Assembly: GCA_948567375.1 (NCBI GenBank)
Contig: OX419757.1
Coordinates: forward strand, 29,016,001-29,080,000
From: Lunularia cruciata
Lineage: Eukaryota > Streptophyta > Marchantiopsida > Lunulariales > Lunulariaceae
DNA length: 64,000 bases
Direction of reading: 5' to 3'
In this document: piece by piece, positions 22,330-34,440 of the stretch
Numbering within the stretch: position 1 is the stretch's first letter
How the letters are laid out: each line of letters begins with the position of its first letter
Made by a program: the position numbers and the translations under genes
The notes under the pieces: model-generated
What the model was told of the DNA's origin: nothing
The model's input: only the letters and a program-made list of their open reading frames with translations
Database searches by the model: none

Positions 22330-24062
22330 AGGATCTTTGGGCATTAGTCTTCTTCTTTCCCTTGCTTCTCTTCTTTCTTATTGAGCCAGTAAGGCCACAA
22401 GGTACATTTACTGGCAATCTTCATTTTCCATAGTGATTTCCACCTCCTCCTCCTCAATGCGCCTCTCCATGTTGTTCAAAGATCACCTATACAAAGGTCA
22501 AGGGCCTTTAGGGAAACAAGTGCAACAATTGGTAGATATGTGCCCAATACAACCACAATTGTAACAACGACATTGTTCTCCTTGAGTTCCTTCTCCTCAT
22601 GGGAGTCCATCTCTTTGTTTTTCTATCTGTCCATGCTCCCCTTGAAGCGGTCGTGCTCCTCGATCTCAAAATCAAAGGTTACCCAACTCCATCAGTATTG
22701 GTCCACCCATGTGTGACATTTCTGCCCAATAATGTTGAGGTGGAACTACTCCTTCACCTCCACCCAATGCTTCTACTATTCTTTGCATACAAGCAGTGGC
22801 TTCAAATACCGTGCAAGGGTTTTGCACCATGACTTCTTGGCAAATCCGCTCCTTTAACCCTTGTTTGAAATTGTTGAGAGCCTCTGCTGGACTCATATCG
22901 GTTATTGCAACCTATAGATCCAAAAATGCCTCCACATACTCTTGTACACTATTCTTTTGTTTCAATCCCCATAGTCGAGTTCAAGCCATCTGCACAGAAT
23001 CCACCAATTGGAAATTCTTCAACAATCCTTCTTGCATTGCTATCCAGGTGACCTCTCTTCTCTTCGCCAACATGGATCATTCCCAAACATCATACCATGT
23101 GAGGGCTTTATCAGTCAAGTACCCACATGCAACATGCTCCGTGATCTCTATTGAGAACAATCAAAAATATTGATTCATTCTCGAGATCCAGTTTTCCACT
23201 ACTCCCATCATACGCTGCCCCTTGTAAGGCTTGATGTTCTATGTCTTCTTCATCCGGAGTAGCAATGAGGTTTCATCATTGATAGGGTTTGTAGGCATAG
23301 GTGCCTCTCCAAGTACTTCCGTTGTAGGTACTAAGTTTTGAGACGGCTCTTCTTTTTCATGGCTTGATTGTTCTTGAGGATTTGCACTTGACTTTGTAAT
23401 GTCTCCATGGTCATCTTAATCTCTTGAAATTCATTCAACATCCCTTGCATTCCTTGCACCAGCTCTTGCAATTGCGGATCCGTGGTTCTTGCAACACTCA
23501 ATTGCTAATGTCTACTTCAATACAATGTCAATATGATCACTCTAGACGGCACATAAACTATCGGAACTACCATTGGGACCTCCGAAGCTATCACTTGTTG
23601 ATAATACTCCTCGCCAAAATTCCTAATCACAAAATCTCTAAACATCACTTTTGGTCTCACTACATAATGGATTTCTACTTGAGAGTTGAAAGGGAGAGGA
23701 TTTGGGACATTCAAATCTATATTATCATAATAGAATGTAGATTGTCAAATCCCACTCTCTGTCATATATCACCATAAGTAGAATTACTGGGTTTGATGAG
23801 TTCATCACCCTATCCATTTCTGTGCCAAAGTGATAAACTAGCAATACCCTCATTTGCTCACATTGGATGTACATAACCTTGATGTGGAAGGGATTCGAGA
23901 ATGGAAAGCTAGGTGTGGGAAATTTTCCTCCCGGTGCATTTATCCGGTCTGCTCTCTAAAGTCCTTCCTAAGTCTAACAATTACTCTATGTTCTCCACCT
24001 CAAATTACTCAGTTTCAATAGTTTATGCTCTTCCAAGAGGGGTGATCCACTCTCTTGGATTG
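22330..24062 (-). pseudogene. gag of chromovirus D
   Basis: Broken frames. The capsid region includes ALNNFKQGLKERICQEVM (22,672-22,896). A CCHC knuckle, CYNCGCIGHISTNC, lies near 22,525-22,565. The N-terminal part near 23,517-23,714 contains FRDFVIRNFGEEYYQQ. Confidence 0.75.
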
Positions 24063-24068
24063 AGACAC

Positions 24069-24082
24069 TTGCTTTGATACCA
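24069..24082 (-). other. Primer binding site of chromovirus D
   Basis: Minus-strand TGGTATCAAAGCAAG directly after the 5' LTR, one base from the initiator-Met tRNA site TGGTATCAGAGC. Confidence 0.85.
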
Positions 24083-24083
24083 T

Positions 24084-24814
24084 TGTAATACTCCAAGGAC
24101 AAGAGAAGAGAGAAAACACAGATTACACACTCAACATTTGGTGCTCTAAAGGAGCACCTTCTCTTTATTATATAGACAAAGAGGATCTCCTCCAAGGAAG
24201 CTCCACCATAGGATTAAGCACACAAATAGGTGACATGTCATCAAGCTCCACCCTTCGATTACTTACTTGGATAGGTGACATGTCGGTCTAGGTCTTATTT
24301 GGTTGGTCAAACAAGCTTTGACCAAAGGGAATCTTTTAGGGAATCTTCCTATAAGAGTCTTAGAATCACATAAGGTACCATTGGAAAGCTCTCAATGAGA
24401 AAAACCAGGGGGGAGGGAAGGCCAGCCTTTCCTCTATTGGGGGGCGAATGTACACATTTTTGAGGCCTAATTCATCCGTTTACGCCTCCAAAATTGCCTT
24501 TAGATTTCAAGCATATTTCAGTTCCTACTCTATTAGTAGAAGTCCTCTTTTGGTGAAACCTCTTTTTGATTTGTTTAGTCAATCATGTGTAACATCTTTC
24601 CAGATGTTGCCAAACCAATTCTCACCTTTAAATCATATGTCTAGCTATTGGTTCTAAGGTTCTCAAGTTTATTTCAATTTTTGCTCTATTAGTAGAAGTA
24701 CTCTTTTGGTGATACTTCTATCTGATCTATTTTTACCATCATGTATAATATCATTCTAGATGTTACAAAACCAAATTTCACACCTAGATCATATGGCTAG
24801 CTTGTGGTATTATA
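24084..24814 (-). repeat. 5' LTR of chromovirus D
   Basis: Starts TGTAATACTCCAAGGACAAG and ends TATTATA. Partner of 17,510-18,228. Confidence 0.9.
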
Positions 24815-24819
24815 GCAAT

Positions 24820-25439
24820 TCACTAGTTTGTTTTGGAGAACACTCTTTTTCATCTTCAAAACCAAACTTGCCATGTCCGTGGCATATCATCCACAAATTG
24901 ATGGACAAATAGAGGACTAATTACACTATCAAGGATATGCTCTAAGGCTTCACCTTAGAAGAGCAAGAAAGGTGGGACACCTAACTTCCATTGGTGGAAT
25001 TTTCCTACAATAATTCATTGAATGCATCTACACAGGTCACACCATTCTTCCTCATGTATGGAGAACACCCTTTCACACCTTCAAGCTTAGTAAAGATCCG
25101 CCCAATGGCTAAAAGAGTTGACACTACCATTACTTTTGTTTCTAGAATCCAACAAGGTGTAGAGAACACCAAACATAGGTTGCAAATGACCCAAAATTGA
25201 CAAAAACAATATGCAAATGCACATAGTAAGCACATGGAGTTAAGCATTAGGGATCAAGTGTGGTTGTCTACAACCAACCTCACATTAGTTGGCCCTTGTA
25301 ATCTCAGACCTCATTTTACTAGGCCTTCTCCCATCATCCATTGAATTGGCACAATGGCCTATCACCTCAAGCTATTGTCACACTTGAAGATCCATCTAAT
25401 GTTCCATTTTTCCTTACTACACAAATATACACCTTGAAT
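24820..25439 (+). pseudogene. Gypsy relic F, piece 3 (integrase C-terminal half)
   Basis: Continues F after D. It has part of the core with HPQIDGQ-type motif, then an open frame 24,991-25,200 containing VEFSYNNSLNASTQVTPF and YGEHPFTPSS, then the GPF-like module (about 25,290-25,440). It stops at element B. No further part of F was found beyond B, so its chromodomain and LTR are lost. Confidence 0.8.
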
Positions 25440-26108
25440 TATGAGTCGGCCTATCTCTCACTCAAGGTGAACCTCTGATGGTTATTATGGTAACACACCA
25501 TGGACTAAGAAGGCAAGGAAGATCAGCTCCATCATACCCTTCTAGGGCTAACACTCCAAGACTCAAACCATTACCCAATGAGAGAGAGATAGATGCAAAT
25601 AAAAGGATGATGAATACATCCTCACCCTTAGTTTATATACTTATGGAATAGTTATGCACCAAAGTTACTAATTACTAGAGTAACTCAAGTTATTGGGTTA
25701 AAAGTTAAATAAAGTGAAATTTTTAAAGGAATATCCATACTAATGGGAATATTCCCCTAAGTATATAGTCTTATCTTGATCCAAGTACTAAGTCAAGGAT
25801 TTCTTCACATGGGCTATCTTTGGACTATAGAAAAATCTGAAGCAAAAAGGCTTGAGGGTCCAAGAGTTCTCAATTCTTTCCTCAAAGCCAAACACTTAGG
25901 TATAATACCAAGTCAATACACTAGAATCCAAAAGAGTGATGCTCATTTTTTCCATTTCCACTAAAGTAAGGTCTACTATATGACTAACTTCAGCTATCAT
26001 AATTAATATAGGACTATTCTTTATCTTTATATAAATAATATTTCTCAAGTACTTGTAATACCAAAGTAAATACCACAATAACACATACATGCGCAAATGG
26101 GTGTTACA
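25440..26108 (-). repeat. 3' LTR of element B
   Basis: Begins ATGAGTCGGCC, a changed form of TGTGAGCCGGCC, and ends GTGTTACA before the polypurine tract. Confidence 0.85.
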
Positions 26109-27240
26109 TTTACCCCCAGACTAAAATTTCACTTTTCCCTTGGAGTGAAGGTCTCTATACCTTCTATGATACATCTTCAACTTATCATGGTTAATCTTAT
26201 CAAAGTGTTGTCTTCCCAAGTCCTTGTGATCATAGGTGTAATTGCCCCACACCTTCTCTACTATGAAAGGTCCAAATAACTTAGGCAAAAATTTCTTTTG
26301 CACTCTCTTGAATCAAATAGAATTAAACAACATTATCCAATTAATTTGTTTGAAGGGCTACACCTTCTTCTTTCCTTACCTCTTTTCATAGATCTTCTTT
26401 TGTTTCATTTTGGCTTGCTCTACTTGAACTATAGCAACTACTCTTGCCTCCTCCAATTCCATGAGTTAATATTTCCTTGATTTCTATGCATCAACTCCTT
26501 GCAATTTCTTTAATCTCCAATGAATAGGAAGATCAAAGTGTATAGGTAAGGTAAACTTAATACCATATACCAAATGAAATGGATAATATCTGGGTCAAAG
26601 TCTTCATGATTATCCCATACTCTCACAAAATTGCATAAATCTTCTTGTTCCAAAGATTTTTAGCCCCTCCATTTTTGCATCTTTAGCCAATATCATGCAC
26701 AAAGTTTGATCAGTTCTCTTTGCCAAGCCATTGGAGTTTGGCTTATAGGATGTAGTTACTCTATGTGTGATAGAAAAATGTCATAGCATGGCTGTAGTGA
26801 TGCTTCTTGTAAATTCTCCTCCTCTATCAAAACCCAAATCCAAAGTGCACCTAAACCTAATGATAATATGTTCATACAGAAATCTACCAACTTCATCTTC
26901 ATTCTTGTCCTTCAATGGTCTAGCCTCAACCTACTTGGTAAGGTAATCAATAACTACCACAATATACTAATTATTCCTTGGGATTCTATTGAGAGGACCT
27001 ACAAAGTCAATCCTCTACTTCTCAAAAGGTCCTAGAAAACAATTGATCTAAGAAGTAGAGTGGAAGTAGACTTTCTAGCAAAAGCTTGACAAACATTATA
27101 AGTTTTACAAAATAAACAACACAATCCTTGAAAATCCTCCTCCAATGGTAATCTACATCTAGAATCTTGAAAACAATCAACTTTCATGCAAAGTGTCTCC
27201 CACACACTAAAATTTCATGAAACTCCTTCATGAATAGGAT
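26109..27240 (-). pseudogene. Integrase of element B, broken
   Basis: C-terminal module 26,121-26,303 with KKFLPKLFGPFIVEKVWG and HDKLKMYHRRYRDLH. The catalytic region to about 27,240 is full of stops but aligns with elements A and C. Confidence 0.75.
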
Positions 27241-27264
27241 AGACTCCTCCTTACCCACTACTCT

Positions 27265-28860
27265 TCAAAGAAGACCATCTACTCCTTGGTGAAAAATAAT
27301 ATCCTCCACCATTATGCAAGGTCTAGGTATTTCTGGAAGGACCTTCCTCTCCCTAACATACATCCCTTTTGGATAGTTACCTCTTGTAACAAAGTCCACA
27401 ATCTCCTTATACTCTATTGGAACCTTTTGAATGATTGAGATTATCATGAGCTCCTCATACAAGAAGGAATCATCCATTGGTTCAACTCCATCATGATCAT
27501 AGGCCTTAGATAACAAATCAACATTTGCATATTTCTTCCTTGGCCTATCCACAATGGTGTAGTCATACTTAGACAAGAATATCATCTACCTTACTAGCCT
27601 CCATTCCACATTAGGCTTGTTGAAGATGTACTTCAAAGCCTTGTGATCCATGAAAATGGTGGCTTTCACTCCAATCAAGTAGAGTGTAAACTTCTTGAGA
27701 CCAAATATCATTTCCAACCCTTCTCTCTCTATGATTGAGTAGTTCTTTTCTATTGGATATCATGCCTATCTTGGTTTAATTTACTAAGAGTGAATCTTAT
27801 AGCTACATTAGAAGCATTAATGTAAAGGATGAAAGGCTTACTCCAATCAAGTTTAGTATGAATTGGAGTTACAACAAGGGATTGCTTGAGCTCCTCAAAA
27901 GCTTTTAGAGCCTCCTTGTCCTCCAAAATCACCATGTATCCTACACTTTTTCATGTAGATAGTCAATATATAAGCCTTGTTGGAAAATGAGAAAATGAAC
28001 CTCCTATAGTACCCAAAAATCTCCAAGAATTTGCATAACTTTGTCAAGCTTGAAGGGAATGGGAGGTTTTAGATTTCCTCACCTTCGTAGGATCAACTAC
28101 TATTCTATCCTTAGAAACGATGTGCCTTGAAACTAGATTTTATTCATAACCAAAGATGCATTTCTTTGGGTTGAGTGATGCATTTTTTTCATCCAAGTGT
28201 TGCAAAACTTTGATCAAGTGCTCAAAGTGCTCCTCCTTGCTCCTATAGATACAAAAGTCATCAATCAAATTTCCCATAATGAAAGGTTCAAAAAAGGTTT
28301 CCTAATGAAAGGTTCAAAAACCTTGTTCATGAACCATTGGAATGTAGTTGGAGCATTGCATAGCTCAAAAGGCATGACCTTGAAAGCATAAGTCCTCTAG
28401 GTGTGATAAATATGGTGAGTTGTTGATTCTCTAGTGCAATCTTGATGTGGTTATACTCATTATAACTATCTCTAAAATATACCTCTCATGACCTAAAACC
28501 TCCTCCAAAATCTCGTTAATGAATGGCAAAGGGTAAGAGTACTTCTTAGTAACAACATTGGGTTTCTTATAATCCATAGATACCCAAATTTGCCATTCTT
28601 TTTCTTCATAATCACAATTGGAGACATCCATTTTGAATTTCCTATCTCAAAGATAATTCTGGTCTCCTTGAGCTTATCAATCTCCTCCTTCACAACCAAA
28701 GCTATTGGTGGGCTAATGCAACATTGCTTTTGGTGGATTAGTCTTGCATGTGACTCCATCTCTATCTTGTGCTCCTCCAAGGTGATTTCCTTTAGATCAT
28801 TGTAATTGAAAGCAAACACATAAATGAACCTATGGAAAATTTCCTCAAAACTCACCTTCT
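27265..28860 (-). pseudogene. Reverse transcriptase-RNase H of element B, broken
   Basis: Frames 28,493-28,855 (RT start), 27,750-27,935 (RNase H start, with FEELKQSLVVTPI) and 27,265-27,585 (RNase H end, VDLLSKAYDHDG). The RT core between 27,940 and 28,490 carries deletions and stops. Confidence 0.8.
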
Positions 28861-28997
28861 CCTCCTTGGTAACATTGGACCATACTTGAGGGTAGATAAC
28901 TTCCTTTCTATCTCTTCAAGTATCAATGGTAATTTATTTGAGTCTTTCAAAAACTTGAGCTTAGATGATAACCCATAGCACACAAGGGATATATATC

Positions 28998-29993
28998 TTA
29001 ATTAAATTCAAATTCATCTTCCTCCATGGAAATCTCTTCCTTTATGCTTATGTTTACATCTGATGCTCTTTCTTCTGAATTTGATTCCCAATAATTAAAA
29101 GATGGTATATTTGAATGTGAAGTGTTGGTGGTGTTAGATATAAAAACTATAACTTGATGGTTTGATGGCCTAATCCTCAAGTAACCTTTATGCCATGGAT
29201 TAGTTGTGTGTGATGCTCTTAACCATGGACTCTCAAGGAGAAAATCATACTTTAAAACCTTCAAGACTTGGAAAGTCATGAGATTTTGAATTCCCATAAT
29301 TGAACTTACCACCTTATTTATCACCCCTTTTGATCAAACTTGTTGCTTGTCTGCCATCACCACAAATGTTGAAGGTCTAAAGGGTATCATACCCAAATTC
29401 TTCATCAACCTCTTTGACATGGCATTCATTGCAGATCCTCCATCAACAAGTGCATCTTTGATGTTGTGACTATGCACTCTCACATCTATCTTGGATGTAT
29501 ATTCACAAGCCTCCCATGGTGTTGGTTTGGGATCCATCATCCCTATTGATACTAGAGCTTTATTATTCTTCTTCCTTTTGCTCCTTGTAAAGCTCAAACC
29601 ATTTCTAAGCTCCTTTTTCAAGGTATGATTCATAGCAACCAAATGGTCCAATATGGTGTTAGCCTTGTGACTACCAACATCCTCCAACACATTGTACTTC
29701 CATTGTTGTTTTGAGATCAAGAAGTCCTCCATCTCCAATTTTTTCCTTGGAATCTTTATTGTTGATGGTGATGATGTGCTAGTGTGATTGGTCCTAGTAG
29801 ACATAGGAGTATTCTTGCTAGGAATACATCCTTGAGAAGAGTGTATATCCTCTACAAAATGAACTCTCTTCTTCTCTTGTACCAAACAATCCAAATTAAA
29901 ACCTTTGGAGTCTAAGCACTCTCCCTTCTCATACTTGCTCTCAACCACATCTATGGATGTTATCTCCTTATCTTTATTTGGATTGGGAGCCAC
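28998..29993 (-). pseudogene. Protease region of element B
   Basis: Frame 29,334-29,993 (219 codons) has a Ser/Thr linker and the active-site motif ALVDGGSAMNAMS. Frame 28,998-29,324 holds the second protease block (FLLESPWLRAS). It is the longest open segment of element B. Confidence 0.8.
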
Positions 29994-30671
29994 TTGGGTT
30001 TCAATAATTTCCTCTTTCTCTCTATTGGCTCCTTCATAACTCCTTCATCCATGGTAAACAAAATTTGGGCAATTCCTTTGGATGTGGCCTCTTTTGCCAC
30101 AACCAAAACAATTTCTTTCATTGAAATTATTGGTTGGTCTCATTGGTATCCTTTATATGGATAGCTTCCATAACTCCTAAGCCCTCTCTCCACATTCTGA
30201 TCCATCTCTCTCTTCTCCTATAGTTGCACTACATTGATCTTGGGACTACAATTGTTTTATGATGGTTTGAAGAAGATCGTTTGAAGAAGATCGTTTGGTA
30301 GAGGTGCAAGAACTAGAGCAACTTCTATTTGTGGTGTAACCTTTAACACCAAACTATCAGAAATTCCACCATACTTGTAGCCTTGAGGAAGATACACAAC
30401 CTCTTTCATCACCAAATCACCATCATCTCCTTCCAAATTCTCATCCATACATATTGTAATCTTGATAGCTTCAACCTTGAAAGAAGATTTTCCATATCTC
30501 ATCTTGCTTCTAATCTATGGTCTCAACCTTCCCATAAAATTATTGGTGAGCATGGCTCTTATGCCAATCATAGTAGTCTCCACATTATCCCCACTATTCC
30601 TCAAAATTATATAAAACTTGGATTCTAACTTCTCCACTCTTTCTATATAAATTCTCATTCTCTTTCCATCT

Positions 30672-31095
30672 TGTAACAATATGGAGTTAACAGCGTAGTT
30701 AGTAAGGCTAACAAAGTAGAGAATAAGCCAAATTAACCCAAAATATTCCAGAAGCATCTAGGAAGCTTCTTAGGAAGCTTCTCAACTAGCTTAACTTGCA
30801 CCCCAAGTAGGTAGCTTCTAGAAGGAAGATTCTAGAAGCTTCCAACTAGCTTAGCTTGCATGCCAAGTAGATGGCCTCTAGAAGGAAACTTCTTGAGAAG
30901 CTTCTTGGTTAACTTGACTTGCACTCTAAGAAAGCGGCTCAAGGAAGTTTCTTGAGAAGCTTCTCAAAGGCCTTGTATGCTACCTATAAATACCAAACTG
31001 AAGCTCATGCTAGGCGTTTGGAGTTTTCTCACATTCAAGTGTCCCCATGTGAGTTTCCATTCTCCTATTTCTCTCCTTGATCTCGGTCTTTTACA
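30672..31095 (+). mobile_element. Solo LTR of the G family, inverted inside B gag
   Basis: A 424-bp LTR in plus orientation, opposite to G. Perfect target duplication CATCT at 30,667-30,671 and 31,096-31,100. It holds a run of AGAAGCTTCT-like inverted repeats (30,755-30,965) just upstream of a TATA box (CTATAAATACC near 30,983). Confidence 0.95.
30755..30990 (+). promoter_or_regulatory. Heat-shock-element-like cluster and TATA box in solo LTR
   Basis: Repeated nGAAn/nTTCn pentamers. The best unit is GAAgaTTCtaGAAgcTTC at 30,825-30,842, four pentamers in exact alternating phase. Others (GAAgcTTC pairs) flank it. A TATAAATA box follows at about 30,983. This is the layout of a heat-inducible promoter; activity is inferred. 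Confidence 0.6.
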
Positions 31096-31632
31096 CATCT
31101 CCTTACTTAAGGAAGATAACTTCACTTATCAATCTCTCATAACTCTCATATGGAGTAATTTTTTCAATAAATATTATAGTTTAAAATTTCCCAAGACTCT
31201 TCTTGACCATCTCTCCTCTCTCTCTCTCTCTTTGTATTTTGACTCATACCATGTAAGGGTTGCATCCTTAAAGAAATCCAATAATAATGAGGCCCATTCA
31301 TTCTTCCTCCTCTCATTGTTTTGTAAGCAAGCTCTCTTGAAGTCTCTCACAAAAGCCTCCATATCTTCTCCATCCACGATAAAGAGAACTGAAAGTTTCT
31401 CCATCTTTAAGATCTCACTATCTTTCTCTTTTCTCTCAAATTTTTTTCTTTTCTCTCAATCTATAACTAATAGATTATATACATGATAAACACCATTTGA
31501 GAATAATCCACCCTATAAAATATAAAATTTTGGGTTAGTCCAAGATTTCTTTAACAAGATCAAATCCTAGAGTGCATGTTAATCAAACACTCATAGATAG
31601 TTTATCCATAAGTTGAAAAATTATCTCCATTG

Positions 31633-31905
31633 CTAAACTTGAGAACTAGTTGATGAAGATGGTAGTTTTGATGTAAATGTACTAAGACTCTCATCAAGAT
31701 CTTTCACCAAAGTCTCCAAAAGTGTTGTTACTCCACTACACTTATATCCTCTTGGAAGTCCTTCTACTTGACAAATCTCATACAACTCCTTGGTCTTAGG
31801 TCTCTTCCCTCCTAATCTTGGTGGAGAAGGTCCAACATGCAATCCTAAGTCAAGTAAGCCTTTCCTTTCCCTTAATCTCTTGCTCTCAAAGGTAAATGCA
31901 TACAA
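31633..31905 (-). pseudogene. Upstream ORF of element B, knuckle lost
   Basis: Matches the zinc-knuckle ORF of A and C (GLLDLGLHVGPSPPRLGG; ends SSSSTSSQV-stop). The first CCHC knuckle at about 31,905-31,960 has decayed. Confidence 0.7.
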
Positions 31906-31919
31906 ACTTGTGTTATGTC

Positions 31920-32705
31920 TATATTAAAGAGAGTTATGTTCTCAACTCAAAAGAGAAATTTGAACTAATTCTGAAAAGAGAGTTTAGAACTAAACTCTCT
32001 TTTCCTTAAATAAACCCCAACAAGCACTTCAAACCCTTGAAGAACCTTACACATCCTCATATTCCACTCTTAGTGGCACTCCATGCTCCCAAGATGAGTC
32101 TAAACACTAAAATATCTTTTGGTTGTTCTCACACTTCTCATGCATGAGATCTCAACTCTCTAGAATTGACACCTCCTCACAATGTCACTAAATTCTCTCA
32201 ATTACTATATCATGGTCCTTTGAAAATTTTCTCACTTGATCAAAAGCTCAGTGCATACTTTCCTACAAAATTTTAGACCTTTTTATAGAGCCACTTGGCC
32301 AAGGCATCTTTCTATTTAGCACACATCTTCCAGATTTGGTTTGAAAACCATCCCACTATTTTCAAGACTTATAACTCTCTATATATGAAAAATCTCTCTC
32401 TGGTTTTTGAGCTAAGAGGTAACTTGTCTACCACTAGAATTTTATTGGACAGTTCCATGAAAATCCAATCCAAGATGTTGAAATGGCAAAGTTTATACAA
32501 TTTTTGAGAAAGCATGTAGTTTTGGGAACAATTTACTCTATCAACTTCCAAGAAGTCTAGTACTTGCTCTCACAATAATTTCAAGGGTGCTAACTAAAAA
32601 ATAACCTAAGCTATCATGTGTAGAAATTCCAAATCTAGATCATAAACTTGAAGTTTTGCCCAAATTGACCATACTCTCCAAAATTCTACAATACTCTTCC
32701 TATAA
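31920..32705 (-). other. Leader of element B, part 1
   Basis: Aligns with the leaders of A and C. No gene seen. It continues at 38,344 after chromovirus G. Confidence 0.6.
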
Positions 32706-33119
32706 TGTAAAAGACCAAATCCGAGGAGAGAAATAAGAGAATGGAAACTCAAATTGGGACACTTGAATGAAGGAAAACTTCAAATGCATAGCATGAGCTT
32801 TGGCTTTGGTATTTATAAGTAGCATACAAGGCCCTCAAGAAGCTTCCTCAAGCCGCTTTCTTTGAGTGCAAACCAAGTTAACTAGGAAGCTTCTCAACAA
32901 ACTTCCTTCTAGAAGCCGCCTACTTGACGTGCAAGCTAAACTAGTTGGAAGCTTCTAGAAGCTTCCTTCATGAAGCTGCTTACTTATGGTGCAAGCTAAG
33001 CTAGCCGGGAAGCTTCCCAAGAAGGTTCCTAGATACTTCCGGAATATTTTAGGCTTATTTGTCTTATGTGCTACTTCATAAGTCCAACTAACTTTGTCGC
33101 TAAACTCCATATTGTTACA
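32706..33119 (-). repeat. 3' LTR of chromovirus G
   Basis: A 414-bp LTR, TGTAAAAGACC...TTGTTACA. A perfect four-pentamer heat-shock element, GAAgcTTCtaGAAgcTTC, lies at 32,948-32,965. Confidence 0.9.
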
Positions 33120-33371
33120 TATTCCTCTGCCACTAGTTGGTGATGTCCTTGTCGCCAGTGAAGCTTCGAATACTTGGATGGCTGTTTGTGCATTTTGGAG
33201 GTGAGAAAAAGGTTCCCATGTGGCATCATGAAGGGAGTATCCTTTCCAAAGGACCTTGTACTCCGTATGCTGGCGGCATCCTCGTTGGATGTGGCGACGT
33301 GCAAGGATACAATCAACTTCATACTTCTCATGATCATTGATAGGGGTAGGGGAGGAGGAGGTTGGACTCAA
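32955..33371 (-). pseudogene. Chromodomain of G pol, running into the LTR
   Basis: Frame with HEKYEVDCILARRHIQRG, YKVLWKGYSLHDATWEPF and a C-terminal helix (AIQVFEASLA): a well-kept chromodomain. The same frame does not stop before the LTR but continues about 55 codons into it, ending at 32,955. The purine-rich GGCAGAGGAATA next to the LTR is the likely polypurine tract. Confidence 0.85.
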
Positions 33372-34440
33372 GAGGAGAAAGAAGTGGGGTTAGGAACAAA
33401 GGGTTTCAACTTGGAAACATGAAAGATAGGATGGATGTGCATATGACAAGGCAAGGCAAGTCGATAAACAACGGGAAAGACAATTTGGGTGACATCAAAA
33501 GGTCCTATCCAATTAGGGGCAAGTTTACAAACTTGGGTATCAAGTGGGAGGGTTAGATTACTAGAGGATAACATAAGTTTATCACCAACTTCAAAGGTGA
33601 GATCACAATGATGATGGTCTGCATATTATTTTTGACAATTCTGAGCAACAAGGAGGTGAGATTTGGCTTTTTGGAGAGATTTGGAGATGGTGGTCAAGAA
33701 GGTTGAAGTATGGAGGACTTGAGATGGAGGAGGAGCAAGAAGAGAATCTAGGACAAGCAGATCTTGGCCAAAATTGAGAAAGAAAGGAGAGAATCCGGTG
33801 TTTGCCTGTTAAGAATTATTGTATGCAAACTCCTTAGCTGCAAGACATTGATCCCAATTGGTAAAGTGAATGTTGACAAAGGCACGAAGCATATCTTCCA
33901 AGGTGCAATTTACATGTTCAGTTTGTCCATCAGTTTGAGGATGATAGGATGTGGACAAAGCAAGCTTGATGCCAAGTAGCTGGAAGAGTGCTTGCCAAAA
34001 CTTTCCGGTGAAGCAAGGATCACGGTCGGAGATGAGTACACATGGTATCCCATGATGTTTGAAGACACTATTGAAGTAGAGTTGTGTCAACATTAGAGTA
34101 TCCACAGTATCAACCGTTGGTGCCAAATGGATTTGCTTACTAAGCTTATCTACAAACACCACAATTGTTGTGTGACCTTGTTGTGTCTTGGGTAAGGAAG
34201 TGATGAGATCTAAGCTCACATGTTCCCAACAAGTAGCTGGAATGGGAAGTGGCTGAAGGAGTCCACTCGGCTTTTGGTTACTGGCCTTGTTATGTTGACA
34301 AATCTCACATGATCGAACAAAGTCCCGAACATCTTGTGTCATGTTGGGCCACCACCATTGGTGTTGGAGGGTGCCTAAGGTCTTGTCCACTCCTATGTGA
34401 CCAGCTATTGGTAAATCATGGGCTTCTTGAAGGCGCACAA
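33372..34440 (-). pseudogene. Integrase of chromovirus G
   Basis: Frame 33,809-34,438 (209 codons) has the zinc-binding His pair in HDLPIAGHIG, Cys pair CEICQ, catalytic Asp in SLDLITSLP, Asp in LISDRDPCF and Glu in QTDGQTEHVN. The frame ends at KEFAYNNS. A separate frame 33,368-33,574 gives the GPF module (NWIGPFDVTQIVFPVVYRL). Confidence 0.9.

Larger units (their letters stand above)
17510..24814 (-). mobile_element. Chromovirus D (Ty3/gypsy with chromodomain)
   Basis: A 7.3-kb minus-strand LTR element with both LTRs, initiator-Met primer site, gag with zinc knuckle, protease, RT-RNase H, integrase and a C-terminal chromodomain. It is flanked by GCAGT (17,505-17,509) and GCAAT (24,815-24,819), a 5-bp target duplication with one change. 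It lies inside the integrase of relic F, a member of its own family in the opposite orientation. A solo LTR of the same family sits inverted within it. Both of its LTRs end TATTATA instead of TATTACA, consistent with one insertion event. Confidence 0.9.
30000..31410 (-). pseudogene. gag of element B, split by a solo LTR
   Basis: Fragments 30,257-30,502, the segment left of 30,671 and 31,174-31,404 (NEWASLLLDFFKDATLTWYE) are the capsid region. The G-family solo LTR at 30,672-31,095 lies between two adjacent capsid segments. Confidence 0.8.

Noticed and set aside
30977-31486. A 169-codon plus-strand open frame
   Set aside because: It straddles the end of the solo LTR and antisense gag of element B, so it is an artefact of insertion and has no recognisable domain.
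32820-33030. Regularly spaced GAAGCTTC palindromes taken as a possible CRISPR-like array
   Set aside because: Plant nuclear DNA, variable spacing, and the repeats are inside an LTR present in three copies. Heat-shock elements explain them better.
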